In this document: positions 15,612 through 26,771 of the stretch, one piece after another
How the letters are laid out: each line of letters starts with the position of its first letter
Numbering within the stretch: the stretch's first letter is position 1
From: Punica granatum
Taxonomy: Eukaryota; Streptophyta; Magnoliopsida; Myrtales; Lythraceae
Direction: 5' to 3'
Assembly: GCF_007655135.1 (NCBI RefSeq)
Contig: NC_045128.1
Coordinates: 3,658,001-3,722,000, forward strand
DNA length: 64,000 nucleotides
Position numbers and translations under genes: made by a program
Notes under the pieces: model-generated
The model's input: only the letters and a program-made list of their open reading frames with translations
What the model was told of the DNA's origin: nothing
The model's database searches: none

Positions 15612-16573
15612 GCTAGGTGGTGCCTTTCCTCGAGCTCCAGAGATCGGCGCTAGGGGTAGTCTTAGTGTCGCTCATATATCGGTACTACTCTTTGATAGCA
15701 CAATATAGATATGTGCAAAGCGTTCCTAAAACTAATCGTTGTTATCACCATGAATATTGTCATGTTAATATTTTATATCACTATAGTTCTTTTGTTTTTT
15801 TGTGAGTTAAACCTTTGGATATCTTCAAATAACGATAGAAACATATTATTCATCCTAAAATGAAAATTGTTCCTTTTTTAAACAAAGTAGGTCATGGGCT
15901 TAAAAAAGGAAAAAAGAGTAAAGTGACATAGAATCCCATTGGCTGAAATACCTTGCTCTTGGTTTTTTAGTTGGATAAGTGATACAACTCAATTTGATTT
16001 TGTGAAATGATTGCAAGTGTGAACAAATATATTGATATATGAGAATATATATATGTGTGTGTGAAAGTAGATGGAGAGTTTTTTTATCATAAATTAATTT
16101 TTAAAAATGATTAGAAAAAGTATGAAGTATTATTAAATGAAAATTTAAAAATAATTCGAAAAAATATGAGTGAGAAAGTATTATTAAATGGAAAAAAATA
16201 TAATTATATCGTTGAATCTAGAAAAAAAATAAAGTTAAGTTGGATAAAATTAGATTATTATTCAAAAATCAAACAAAGCCTTAATTTTCAGGTCGCTCGA
16301 AAAACTATAACTTGACGATGAAGTCACAAAATAATGAAAAAAAAATCAACAGTAAAATTGGAAAATGTACTTCCCCTACTCCATTGTCCATACTCCATAC
16401 CCATTTCTCCAAGCAAAAGTTTAATTTGCACCCTAAAGTCTAAGGTTAGTTCTACTTTGCGCCCCTGTATATACGCTGTCACAAAATGCACCCTTAAGTT
16501 TGTCCCTCTTTACACTGCGACCCCTCTGTCCCGTAATTGTTGGACTCAAGAGAGGTCAAGCTGCCCTGCCTAG

Positions 16574-16776
16574 TAGGGGCGAATCCAGGATTTTCGTTCG
16601 GGGGGGCAAAAATATTGCTTGATATAAATAGTACATAAATTTTTTTTCAGGGGGGCAAAGTGCAAATTTTACATAAAAAAATTCATAAATTAACATAATT
16701 TTGGGGTAAAATTGTAAAAAAGCCAAAGTTCAGGGGGGCAATTGCCCCCCCTGGTATTACATTGGCTCCGCCCCTG
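16574..16776. mobile_element. hAT-type MITE, copy 1 (203 bp)
   Basis: Terminal inverted repeats are TAGGGGCGAATCCAGG on the left and, read inward from the right, CAGGGGCGGAGCCAAT. The flanks show an 8-bp target duplication, CTGCCTAG at 16566-16573 and CTGCCTAA at 16777-16784 (one mismatch). Eight-base duplications with CAGGGGCGGA-like ends are typical of hAT elements. The interior has no coding capacity. A second copy is at 32886-33087. Confidence 0.85.
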
Positions 16777-17483
16777 CTGCCTAACTTGTTTAATGCCAAC
16801 ATTTTCAGGGCAAAGTATGGACGCGGGAAGAGTATCATGTATCGTATCTACTTATTAAAACTGTAGAGAAGTTCAAAATATTTGATCGATACAAAAAAAA
16901 AAAAAAAACTCACCAGCAATAGTAGAAGAAATTGAGGCAAGTGATTCAAACATACATGGAACTGCTAATTTCTGCAAAATGATTGAGGCGGGCATTGTAC
17001 CATCACGTGAACCTGTCAATCATGGTGCGAAATGGATTTCAGTGTCGAACTTTGTGATCGCATTGTTGATCAAGGTTCCTTGCAACACGACGCAAAATCA
17101 AAAATTTCACAATGATAACTGACGATATTACTTTTCTTTGGAAGTGCAATGACGAGTTACCACGATCGTCTGTGGCACACGAGATCACTCTGTTGCTGTC
17201 TATTGTCTATAAAACATATGATGAGATTTTATGTTGTAAGACATGCTAGGGATGGTTCAGGCTTCCTTTTGGTACCTTTTTCTTTACATTCACGACATGT
17301 TTCGATGGTTCATGCCTCCTCGACGGTCCGATCCTGCGACGATAACATTTTACCTACGAAATTCTAGAATTACTAATGGAACAGACTCGTAATTCACCGA
17401 CAATGTCTATCATGATGAGTGAACGTTTGAGACTGACCGCATCAGGACAAGAGCGAACGGGGCCACCCGGCCGGCAACACCGC

Positions 17484-17620
17484 TACGTGTCGGAATGCCG
17501 TGAAGTGGATGGGGAAGCTCCCGCCACGTACCACCGTGCATTGGACCCCATGTAACCCCCGCCGCCTCACAGGTGGCGGCGCTGGCAGGGGCTGCCGCTA
17601 CGTCTGCTCCCCCTATATAT
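17484..17620 (+). promoter_or_regulatory. Metallothionein core promoter with ABRE-like elements
   Basis: A TATA box (CTATATAT, 17613-17620) lies about 115 bp upstream of the metallothionein ATG. Further upstream are two ACGT-core elements of the abscisic-acid-response type, TACGTGTC at 17484-17491 and GCCACGTA at 17523-17530. This fits the seed and ABA-linked expression known for type 4 (Ec) metallothioneins. Function is inferred from motif and position only. Confidence 0.6.
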
Positions 17621-17734
17621 GTCAAGCAACTTCATCCGATCTCGGAAAAGCCGTGCACTGATCCAGTTTTATCAGCTCCATCAACGTACCACAGCGAGGC
17701 TGCAGCTTTTGTCGAGAACGAATTGGACGGAGAC

Positions 17735-18149
17735 ATGGCGGACCGGCGGGAAACAGCCATGGCGGGCTGCAACGATCAGTGCGGATGCCCCTCCCCCTGC
17801 CCAGGAGGAGATGCTTGCCGGTAATGACCGTTGAGTTCATTCCATCTATGCGTTGGTAGGTTTCTTTGAGTACTCGAAGATTAGCCGATCTTTGAGGGGG
17901 AATATATCGTTTCCGACTTAGTGATGTAGACACGAGCTGATTCGGACGATCCGTGATCATCATCTGTTTACATGCAGGTGTGCTACGAAGGAGAGCACGG
18001 CGGGAGGAGCGGACCACAAGAAATGCCCGTGCGGGGAGCACTGCAGCTGCAACCCCTGCACCTGCGAAAAGAGCCAGGCCTCCTCCGGCAGCGGCAGGCC
18101 GAGCTGTACGTGCGGCCCTGGGTGCACGTGTGAGACATGTGCCGCCTGA
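17735..18149 (+). CDS. Type 4 (Ec) metallothionein
   Basis: Two exons, 17735-17820 and 17978-18149, join within an Arg codon to give 85 residues. The protein has 17 cysteines in three clusters (6, 6 and 5) separated by two short spacers, plus two histidines, which is the arrangement of plant type 4 Ec metallothioneins. Recognisable blocks are AGCNDQCGCPSPCPGG, CPCGEHCSCNPCTC and CTCGPGCTCETCAA. The family binds zinc in developing embryos and releases it at germination; that role is by homology. The ATG at 17735 gives the usual MAD start, while the internal ATG at 17759 would remove it. The intron (17821-17977) sits after the first cysteine cluster. The gene is too small and too split to show as one open frame. 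Confidence 0.96.
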
Positions 18150-18191
18150 GCGGAGCGACTTAGCATGATATATACATACGGGAAGAGCGTA

Positions 18192-18335
18192 AATAGCTAC
18201 TAAGGTTGTGTAATGTGATCATCATCGGAGCTGAGCATAAAATAGCTACTAAGGTTGTGTCATGTGATCATCATCGGAGCTGCGTATGTGTAGAGCGATG
18301 GGATTCCCGGTATGTGTAGAGCAATGAGATTCCCG
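18192..18335. repeat. Tandem duplications downstream of the metallothionein
   Basis: A 42-base unit occurs at 18192-18233 and again at 18241-18282 (period 49, one or two differences). It is followed directly by two copies of a 26-base unit at about 18284-18309 and 18310-18335. They lie just past the stop codon, so they are probably in the 3' untranslated region. Confidence 0.8.
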
Positions 18336-18514
18336 ACATCGGGTTTGTTGATGGTCGGGTTGTGTGTGTTGTCTTTGCTTTAATGAACATCTATAAAACC
18401 GGACGTATACTTTGTTAGTCCCAGGAGTTTCTGGACTTCTTTGTGTTGTTCGGCATATTTGTTCCACATGCACTCATGCAGCTGCATTATGATTGCGACC
18501 GAGTAATCCATCAT

Positions 18515-18566
18515 CCATTCGTTTTGTTGGTGCTGATCAACCATTCGATTTGTTAGTGCTGATCAA
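18515..18566. repeat. 26-bp tandem duplication
   Basis: Two adjacent 26-base units (18515-18540, 18541-18566) differ at two positions. They lie in the gap between the metallothionein and the first TANGO2-like gene. The remaining bases of 18150-18929 show no gene. Confidence 0.8.
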
Positions 18567-18929
18567 TCATAATATCGAGCAAGGGTCGAAATACCCTCGT
18601 GTAAAAACAGTAGGATCAAAAAGTGAACACCTATCTCTGCACGCAGAGCATCAATGCCGATGTTCGTCGCCGGATGACTACCAATTGTTCCAGGAAAATC
18701 AAGTCCAAGTCCGGTGTTCCGGGCCTCAAAACAACCAACGTCAAATCCAGTGTCCCGAAGCTCAAATGACCACATTCACGATCAGTATGAAATGACCTAC
18801 CAAGATGGTAGGCGAAACGATCCCAATTGCAATGAAAAATCAGAATGAAGCATTGCAGTTGCAACGGCTGGATTCCGGACCTTATTCAATGTTACAGCCA
18901 GCATAACATACGGTATTTCAGGAAAAACG

Positions 18930-20972
18930 TCAATCTGCTTCTATAGAGAACGTGACAACCTCCTCTTTCCATGCTTCCTTCTCGAGATTCCTTACGAAAA
19001 AACTCACTTCTCGATTCAACTTCACATATACAGCTGACGTGCTCCTTGTCCCGTATCGACCCTTTAGGAAGAAATAGCAAAGAAATTCATTCAGATCGGA
19101 GCTTAATAAGGAAATAAAGATCGTTTAGATCAGACCATGCTCCATAGAAACAAAAGTACATTCGGCTGTAACGGCTCTTGTATAGTGGGAACTTTCAAAT
19201 ATACAACTGGCCAATAGAACTTCCGGGACTTACCAGCGGGCTATCGAAGTCCACGAATACTGAACTTGCCGGGAATTCAAATTCAGGAGGATAGATACCG
19301 GGGAGTAAGCTCTGATCTTCGTCCTTAATCGTGCTCATCATCAGTCCACAAGCCATCTCTTTTGCAGGGAGTTCGCTATGTCCATGTCTGTCCAATAGTT
19401 CTTTGAAACCGTCCCTCAATCTCTGCGCCTGGTTGATTTACAAAACTCAAAAAGGGGGATGAACGGCAAAGCAAACAATGCGGTAAAGGATAGACTGGAC
19501 GAAGATTTCGTAACTTTCCAATGACAGCACCCAGAGTTTAAAATGCTAAGCAAGGATAGGAAAAGCTGCGATTCTCCTCATACCTTAGGCCAAGGGGAGT
19601 CTAGACTTGCATTTGAGAGGACATGAAGCCCCGGGGAGACTTTGGACATGAAACCTGAACTCCCTTTTGGTCTATTGGTCACGTAAACCATGGATTCAGA
19701 TATAAAGTCAGCTACTATCAGGTTGAATCCATTGTACCGGTGCGTCTCCTTCACGACCTCGCGTGCAAACTCCAATGGACTCTGCTTGCTCTGTGAATAA
19801 TAGAATGAGAAACTAAGATTTATATTTCTCTATGGAGAATCTCTCAACTTTTGATGACACCCTTGCCAATCCTACAACATGATAACCGAGATGCTTCATA
19901 TAAAGTCTTCGTCGTTTTTCAGCTTTTTATTTATGCACACAGTGTAAACAAGATGAAGCATTATCATGAAACAGCATAGGCTGTCCCAAGTAGCCATCTG
20001 ACCAATCCATAGAGTTTCAACTCACAACTTGCAAGTACAGACATGATCACTATACAGGAGATCAAAGGGAACTTAGAGCGATGTATATCACTTAAACATC
20101 ACATAGATAAGCCCGCAATTTACTCTTAGATTGCAGAGTCAAGGGAAGAGTCATCACCATATACCCAGATCGTGCAGTGCAGTAAATAAACAAAGATCAT
20201 AATGAAAATTTTCAGTTAGTTCTTTTGCATCAACCGAATATATTAGTAGAACAATCACTCATTTGAATGCTCAAATCTTAATTTGAACCGGTTCGATATA
20301 GCCAAGCAGAACTTGACCACCCCAGCCTCTCATCCCTTTAATAACTGGAAGATTATGGATGAACTTAGACATTAGACCGATTTGAAGCTGAACCAACCTG
20401 CAAGAACCGAACGGGGAGGTCTCCTCTGGTCTTAGCCTGAGGGATCTTTTCGACTTCCCGGAAATTCGTAATAAAAGCCAGTCTCCCATTCCGCGAACAG
20501 GCAAGCCAAGTCCCACCAGCCAAGACATCTCTCCCTCCCAGTATTTGCACTCCCTCACTATCCCACCATGCCAGAGCTTCTGCTGGCCTTTCACAACACC
20601 ATAACTCGATCAATTTGCATATCCCGAATCGTCAAATTACACAAAAAGGTACTATCTTATATCAAAATTACAACCTATAGCAACCGATTCCAACCGAAGT
20701 CATCATCTTTTTTTCCATTTTTTGATCTGAGTGATCCTGTTAGTGACATATACACTGATGGCCGAATGGTGCAGTATGAAACTATGATCTCAATCAAATG
20801 AATGGAGACAACCCAAATTACGCTGACAAAACACAACCTCGGAGCTGGCGAAGGTTTAATCGGAAAGCTTCATGTTGGAAGAAACTCACCGGTCATGGTA
20901 TTCGTCTCTGTTGTGGAGGAGGAAGAACTGGTAAAGCGGGTGACACCGCCATAGGAAGACGGCTATACACAT
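18930..20972 (-). CDS. TANGO2/NRDE-family protein, tandem copy A
   Basis: Five exons on the minus strand: 20972-20890, 20587-20398, 19790-19584, 19428-19234 and 19061-18930, giving 268 residues with all phases consistent. It starts MCIAVFLW and carries the NRDE motif that names the family (LLHNRDEYHDRP), then EALAWWDSEG, ILGGRDVLAGGTWLACSR, GDLPVRFLQ, YVTNRPKG, HVLSNASLDSPWPKV and the C-terminal RYGTRST. TANGO2 homologues occur in cytosol, Golgi and mitochondria; suggested roles include secretory traffic and haem mobilisation, and the plant function is not settled. Length equals the family norm of about 270. The neighbour at 21.7-23.6 kb is a duplicate in the same orientation. Confidence 0.92.
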
Positions 20973-21720
20973 CGGGTGTGGAACTGATGAGAGGCTTTCG
21001 AGGTTCCCGGCGGCTGTGCTGATCGGCGGTCGATCGAACTACCCGTTGTCTTCCCCTTCTTCTCTCCGTCGAGGGCTGACGCGATCGTTCAATCTTATCC
21101 GCCGGTGCTGCCGAGGCTATTGATTGATATAATGGCTGAAAGTTGGAGACGGCCGGGATTAGGCAATGGGGTCCATTTTTTTAATTCCGTAAACTAAATT
21201 ACGATTTTTAGTTTACGATGACATTGCTCTCGCAGTTACGAAGATTGAAGTTTTGATCGTCACTGCCCCTTTTAATAAGCGCGCTCTTCCCGAAATCGAC
21301 TTTGCTTAACACTTCATCTGAATCTCGAGAAAAATACTGGATTATGTTCTTTTCTGAGTAATTTCCGAATATAATCTCATCGTTTTTCTTATACATAGTC
21401 TTTCTGTTTCTCCTAGGTCATTGATCGCAGATTGTTGCATCGCACTCGAGTTAATGGTCGATTGGAGCTATTATCGGATATAGCGTATCGAAAATTCTTA
21501 AGAGCAGCCATGACTGATCAGTTCGACCTGTTGATTGAATTTGATGGAGGAATTCGCGTATTCCTCTTACATTTATAGGCAATGGCATCTACGTAAAGAA
21601 TTCCGGCATACTAAGTAGTAACGGATATCACCAAGCTTGTCATTGTTAAGGCCTTCAATAGCTGCGCGTATATTCAGTGAATGACTCGGTGATTGGGTGA
21701 GCGCATTGCAGAACGGAACA
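20973..21720. other. Gap between TANGO2 copies
   Basis: This is the upstream region of copy A and the downstream region of copy B. The sequence just before copy A's ATG is C/T-rich when read on the gene strand. No further gene or repeat was recognised. Confidence 0.5.
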
Positions 21721-23644
21721 TTACAAAAAGATCACCTCCCGATCCTCTTCTTCAATAGAGAAAGTGACAGTATTTTCCTTCCATTCTTCATCCTCGAGAT
21801 GCCTCTCATAAAAGCTCACCTCCCGATCCGACTTCACGGACAATGCAGATGTGCTCCTCGTCCCGGCGGGATCCTTCAGCAAGAAAGTGAAGTTCAGTCA
21901 GATCAGAGAGTAACAAGAAATCGAATATGCTGCTCCTTTATCTTCTGTAACAAACCTTTTGCAAGAAAATAATATGAAGTTCATTCCTTCAGATTGAATC
22001 CCTAACAAGAAAATCGATGATGGTTCGGGTTGGACCTGTTGACAAGATAATGAAACTCATTTGTTTACCAGCTACAAATCCTGTTTGTAGAATTCAAGCA
22101 ACTTACCAATGGGAAGTCGGTGTCCACGAATACAGAACTCAGCTCATATTCCAGTTGAGGAGGATACACGCCGGGTAGTAAGCTCCGGTCCTTGTCCTTG
22201 ATTGTATTTTTCATCAGTCTGTCGGCCATCTCTTTTACAGGAAATTCGCCATCTCCATACACGTCTAGTAGTTCTTCGAATCCATCCCTTAATCTCTGCT
22301 CCTGGTTGATTTACAAAAACTGTCAAAGATGGGGGAGACTGCGAAGCAAACCATGCTAAGAATATGCATCTCTCAGCGTGATGCCGTAAAAGATAAACTA
22401 GATGCCCCGACTGACTTCACTTTCAGGCTATGACCGATGGAGTATGCAACGCCAACGAGAAAACGAACCACTTGTTGAGGAATTCTGTTTACCTTAGGCC
22501 AAGGGGAGTCTAGGCATGCATTTGAGAGGACATGAATTCCCGGCGAGACTTCGGAGACGTAATTGGAATCTCCTTTTGGTCTATTGGTCATGTAAACCAT
22601 GGATTCAGAGGGAAAGTCGGCCACTATCAGGTTATAACCATTGTACTGGTGCGCCTCCTCCACAGCCTCCAACGCAAACTCCAACGGACTCTTCTTGCTC
22701 TGCGAGCAGCCGGACAACATTTTACATAAGAAGGTTTTTTGGATTTCACTATTGGCCACATTATGCGAACGAGACGGATTACGATCATTAAACAGCATCA
22801 TTTATCATAAGTGGATAAGCCAACCCGAGAACATTGCTGCAGCTTGCAAGTATCAACGTACTGAAACATTGCAGAACAGATGATAATAGACCAAGTTGGA
22901 AGCCGAACCGACCTGCAAGAACTGAATGGGGAGGTCTCCTCTGGTCCTAGCTCGGGGGATCATTTCGACCTCCCGAACGTTCGTGAGAAAAGCCATCCTG
23001 CCGCTCCTCGAACAAGCAAGCCAAGTCCCTCCAGCCGACACATCTCTCCCTCCTAGTATTCGTCCTCGTGGACTACCCCACCATGCCAGAGCTTCCGTTG
23101 GCCTTTCACAGCAATATATAGCTCGATCAGTCCACAAATCTCAAACCGTCAAATTACACGTACAGCTCAATCATTGTAACGAACTTACAGATCAATCCTG
23201 TCACAGAAAAATCCCCCTAGCACTCGAACTCGGCCAGAATCAGCACTCATTAGTACGTATAACTCGTTATCGCACTAATTATTAGGGTAAATGCCTCGTA
23301 TTAAGTCTTACATAAAAAAAAAAATGCTAGCTATAAATAAATAGCATGTATATATATTAACCGCTTCGTCATGCGTCCGTTCATGTAAAAATTATCTTTC
23401 TAGTCGAACTAATGACTCGATCTTACTTTTCAACGCAATATAAACAAGTTTTCGGTAAAAGTACACGTGCAACCTACGGGGTAAGAAGCTTAGTTAAGTT
23501 ATGCAGAACCGAGCTCGGAGCTAGCAAATAAGCTTCGGTCGATCGGGTTGATCAGACTCACCGGCTGTAATATTCGTCTCTGTTGTGGAGGAGGAGGAGG
23601 GGATAGAGCGGGTGAGACCGCCACAAGAAGACGGCAATGCACAT
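21721..23644 (-). CDS. TANGO2/NRDE-family protein, tandem copy B
   Basis: Five exons: 23644-23562, 23102-22913, 22699-22493, 22301-22107 and 21873-21721, giving 275 residues. The first four exons have exactly the lengths of copy A (83, 190, 207 and 195 nt), with the same phases, so the two genes are a tandem duplication. Conserved blocks are MCIAVFLWRSHPLYPLLLL, HNRDEYYSRPTEALAWW, ILGGRDVSAGGTWLACSR, MTNRPKGDSN, HVLSNACLDSPWPK and GTRSTSALSVK. The last exon differs: it is 21 nt longer and has DPAGTRST where copy A has the usual GRYGTRST. The role is as for copy A. Both copies look intact, with no stop or frameshift. Confidence 0.92.
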
Positions 23645-24749
23645 TGCGATGGCGTTGCCGGTCGTCCTCTGCTTTTTCTTCTTCTCCGCAGGGTGTGGAG
23701 GACTCAAGCGCCGCCGTCGTTCAACCTTATCCTGCAGTTTTTATGCTTCACAAGCCAGTCAGAGACCGCCACTTGGGTGAGATTCTCTGCAAGTGGTCTG
23801 CCCTCTGTCTCTCTGTCGGCTTGGGCTTTTGCATGCAACGACTTAGAAAAGGGAAATCATACTTCACGACTAACTAATAATTTCTAGCAATTCTCTTGTC
23901 GGAGCGTCGAATTTGGTGGTGCTGAAACTAAAGATGGGTGACTACGTCAGCTGGGGTATTCGATAAATTTTTACTAATGAGCGGGATGAGTCCGCCCTGA
24001 TAACTATAGGGTATCCGATAAATTTTTATTTTGTTATAAAGATATTATTTTTGAATGCGTAAATTCATCCGAAAATATGAAACAACTGATGTCGATCGGG
24101 AAATAGAATAAAACTACTGGCCGGGTGAGTTAGGGGGCGAGACCAAATGCCTAATGGCCCAGAAAGCCTAAGACATGGGGACAAAGTCCATGGATAATTT
24201 GTACAAATAGGTATATCCGTGAAGAGGAAGGACCAACTTCTACATTCCCATTTTAGAAATCCATCTCTATCTCCTTTCCCTCTCTTTAGCCAACCGAAGC
24301 TCTGCCGTTACTCCACCACGCCGCTACACATCTCCATCGTACATGGGCGTCAAACATGAGATCTTTTTTAAGAAAAAAGATGTCGAATCAACTCGATCAA
24401 TTTATGTTGGTCGTTCCTCATTTATTTTTATTTAATGCGTCATAGAACAGTTCCAAATCTCTCCCTAATAAGAAAGTTAAGGTATCGTACCTATGTCCCG
24501 TGCAAGGACACACCTCTCCCCGCGATAGCTTTTGTCTTAAATTTTTAGCCAAGCCTAGACCACAAACACGCTGAAGAGGAAAGACGTTCTCAGAGAAAAC
24601 GCCTTCAACGTTGGTAAACTTATATTCGACTATGAATCTCTTATGTAGTTTGGCATGTGCATTGCATGCGTGCTTCGACCTTACTTCATGCTTGTTTAGT
24701 TCAACCATATATATAATTGTTGATGGAAAAGTGTTGAAATAAAGGGCTA

Positions 24750-25440
24750 ATAAAAAAAAAAGACAAATTATTTTTAGTTCACAATCTTCCAGCTCTATTT
24801 TTTATTTTTATCCTAAACCTTTATTTATTTTTATCCTTAACGTAAGCAGTCTTTTTTCCTTTAGTTCTTCTATTAAATCTTCCAAAAAGAAAAAGTTTTA
24901 CGTCCAAAAATATTTTAAAATGATCAATTTTAGTAAAAATAATTTTAAAAATATAAAAACAGATAAAAAATAATTTTTTAAAAAAGACGGAAGGATCTTA
25001 GGAAGGGGAGAGAGCTACCAGAGAATCGTTGACGGCCACCCCCCTCCTTCAAGGTAGTCGGTACCCCCAAAGGTCGTCGACAACCTTAAAGGGGGAGGGA
25101 GGCCTCGTCGCTGCTACACCTCCTCCTCTAAGGAGGTCGCTGGGAATGTCAAAGGGAGAGGTGTGCGTTGGCGAGGCTCTAACAATCCCCTCTCCCTCTC
25201 CCGATCCTTATGTCCGTATATTTTTAAATTTAATACGTTAAATATTTATTAATTTTTAAAGATACTTTTTTGGATGAAAAGCCGATTTTCTAACAAAAAA
25301 GAATTGTACCTTAGGAAGGAAGAAAAAAAGGGGAAAATTTAAAAATGAGATTGAACGGAAAAAAAAAGGATTAAGATAAAAATGAAAAAATAATCTAAAA
25401 TTGAAGGCTAAAAATAGTTTTTTTCCAAAAAAAATTACTA
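24750..25440. mobile_element. Degenerate inverted-repeat element, probable
   Basis: Two AT-rich arms, about 24760-24900 and 25300-25430, are imperfect reverse complements (both carry TATTTTTAG followed by TTTTTATYYTAA). They enclose a much more GC-rich core at 25000-25200. This arrangement resembles an old MULE or other TIR element with captured sequence. No target duplication was found and the arms have diverged, so confidence is low. Confidence 0.3.
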
Positions 25441-26728
25441 CCAATTATTTTCTTGGGGGGCAAAAATGGGGAAAGGGAAACATACCCAATCCAGCTCCCT
25501 TTACGCAACAAACAAACGCAGCCCCCACTAGGCCACAAGTCAAAAAGACGTTGAGGACTCTCCAACTCCCCCTCGTCCTGCCACGTGTCCCCATCCCCTC
25601 AGGCAAAGACAAATCTCACCCGGCCCACTTCATACCCGCTTCATCCGACCCGACCGCAGCCCGGCATGTCCGGCCACGTGTCACATCTCTCACGCAGTTC
25701 TTGCCCCGTCACGTGCCCTGCATGCCCTAACCTCGAAGTTATGCGTTCGAAAGGGTTCTGTCAATATCAATTTGCCCCCTCAAAGTTTACCCCGTCTCAC
25801 TTTCTCCCTCTTGGGTTTCAACTGTAAAAATTTGTCCCCGGCTCTAATTGCATAAAAAAGGAAATCCCTTTAATCCATTTCAAATATATTATTATAATAC
25901 TTCAATTATTACCAAAAAGAGAATTACTATTTTTAAGCCAACAAAAGGATTACTATTTTGATTTTTATAATATGGGGACATTATTAATTTTGGTTCGGTT
26001 TACCATTTCTATTGGCCATTACAGTAATCCGAAACTATATTAATTTAAAGAGAATATGAAAATTATTAATAATTTTTCAAATAGGATAAAATAATTCACT
26101 ACCAAATCTGATAAAATAAATACGTGGGATAGTTAATCACTGACTATTCAAACTATGATAAGACCGTTAGAGGCCAGACTGCAATGAGTGTGACCATATT
26201 TATTGTCTGATCCTAAGAATATTCAACTGTGTGTATTGTGAGCATTCAAAAATCCAAGTTTAGAATATGGGATTTAGTAAAAGCATGTAACAGTGTCGCT
26301 AGAGGCTTCAGACCTCAGTGATGGTATCAATAACAGGTTGGCTATTTAACAGTGCGTGTGAGTATTGTGGCCACTTAAAAGAGCGAAATTTAAGGAAAAT
26401 GTTTCGTAACAGTTAGATATTTACAAAAACTAGAAACGATAAATCTTTTTTACAATAATACAAACGTTGGATTAGATTTGAAAATGACAGAAAATATAAG
26501 AATTTCTTACAAAATTTATAATATTAAGTGACAATAGGACGTTCCGTGGATTCCCATCGTGAGACATCAGGGGCACATTCCGGAAATTACAAAAGTTTAG
26601 GGGTCATAGTGAAATTACCTACACCGACGGGTGCGAAACAGAAATTACGAACAAAAATGGGTAAAGAAATTCGAAAGGGCAATTCTAAGTAATGGGGAAG
26701 AAATAATCCCCTGTTTGTCTCTCTACAG

Positions 26729-26770
26729 AAGAGAGAGAGAGAGACAGAGAGAGAGACAGAGAGGAGAGAG
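26729..26770. repeat. GA microsatellite in the 5' leader
   Basis: An imperfect GA/GACA repeat ends immediately before the start codon of the bromodomain gene, so it is probably in the 5' untranslated region. Confidence 0.85.
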
Positions 26771-26771
26771 A

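Larger units (their letters stand above)
13300..17400. other. AT-rich, transposon-derived intergenic block
   Basis: About 4 kb of strongly AT-rich DNA with no long open frame. It contains the SINE at 14425-14596, the hairpin cluster at 15.4-15.6 kb and the hAT MITE at 16574-16776, which have their own entries. The rest carries short A/T runs and nothing recognisable. Confidence 0.6.
23645..26771. other. Intergenic, AT-rich with a degenerate element
   Basis: Roughly 3.1 kb between divergent genes (TANGO2 copy B and the bromodomain gene). It contains a duplicated motif GGGTATYCGATAAATTTTTA at 23956-24030, a probable decayed inverted-repeat element at 24750-25440 with its own entry, and a CA-rich, C-rich stretch at 25480-25730. 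Short open frames here match nothing. The last 200 bp are the bromodomain gene's leader. Confidence 0.5.

Noticed and set aside
24418..24708. 96-codon minus-strand open frame as a gene
   Set aside because: No domain, no splice partner, in AT-rich transposon-like DNA.
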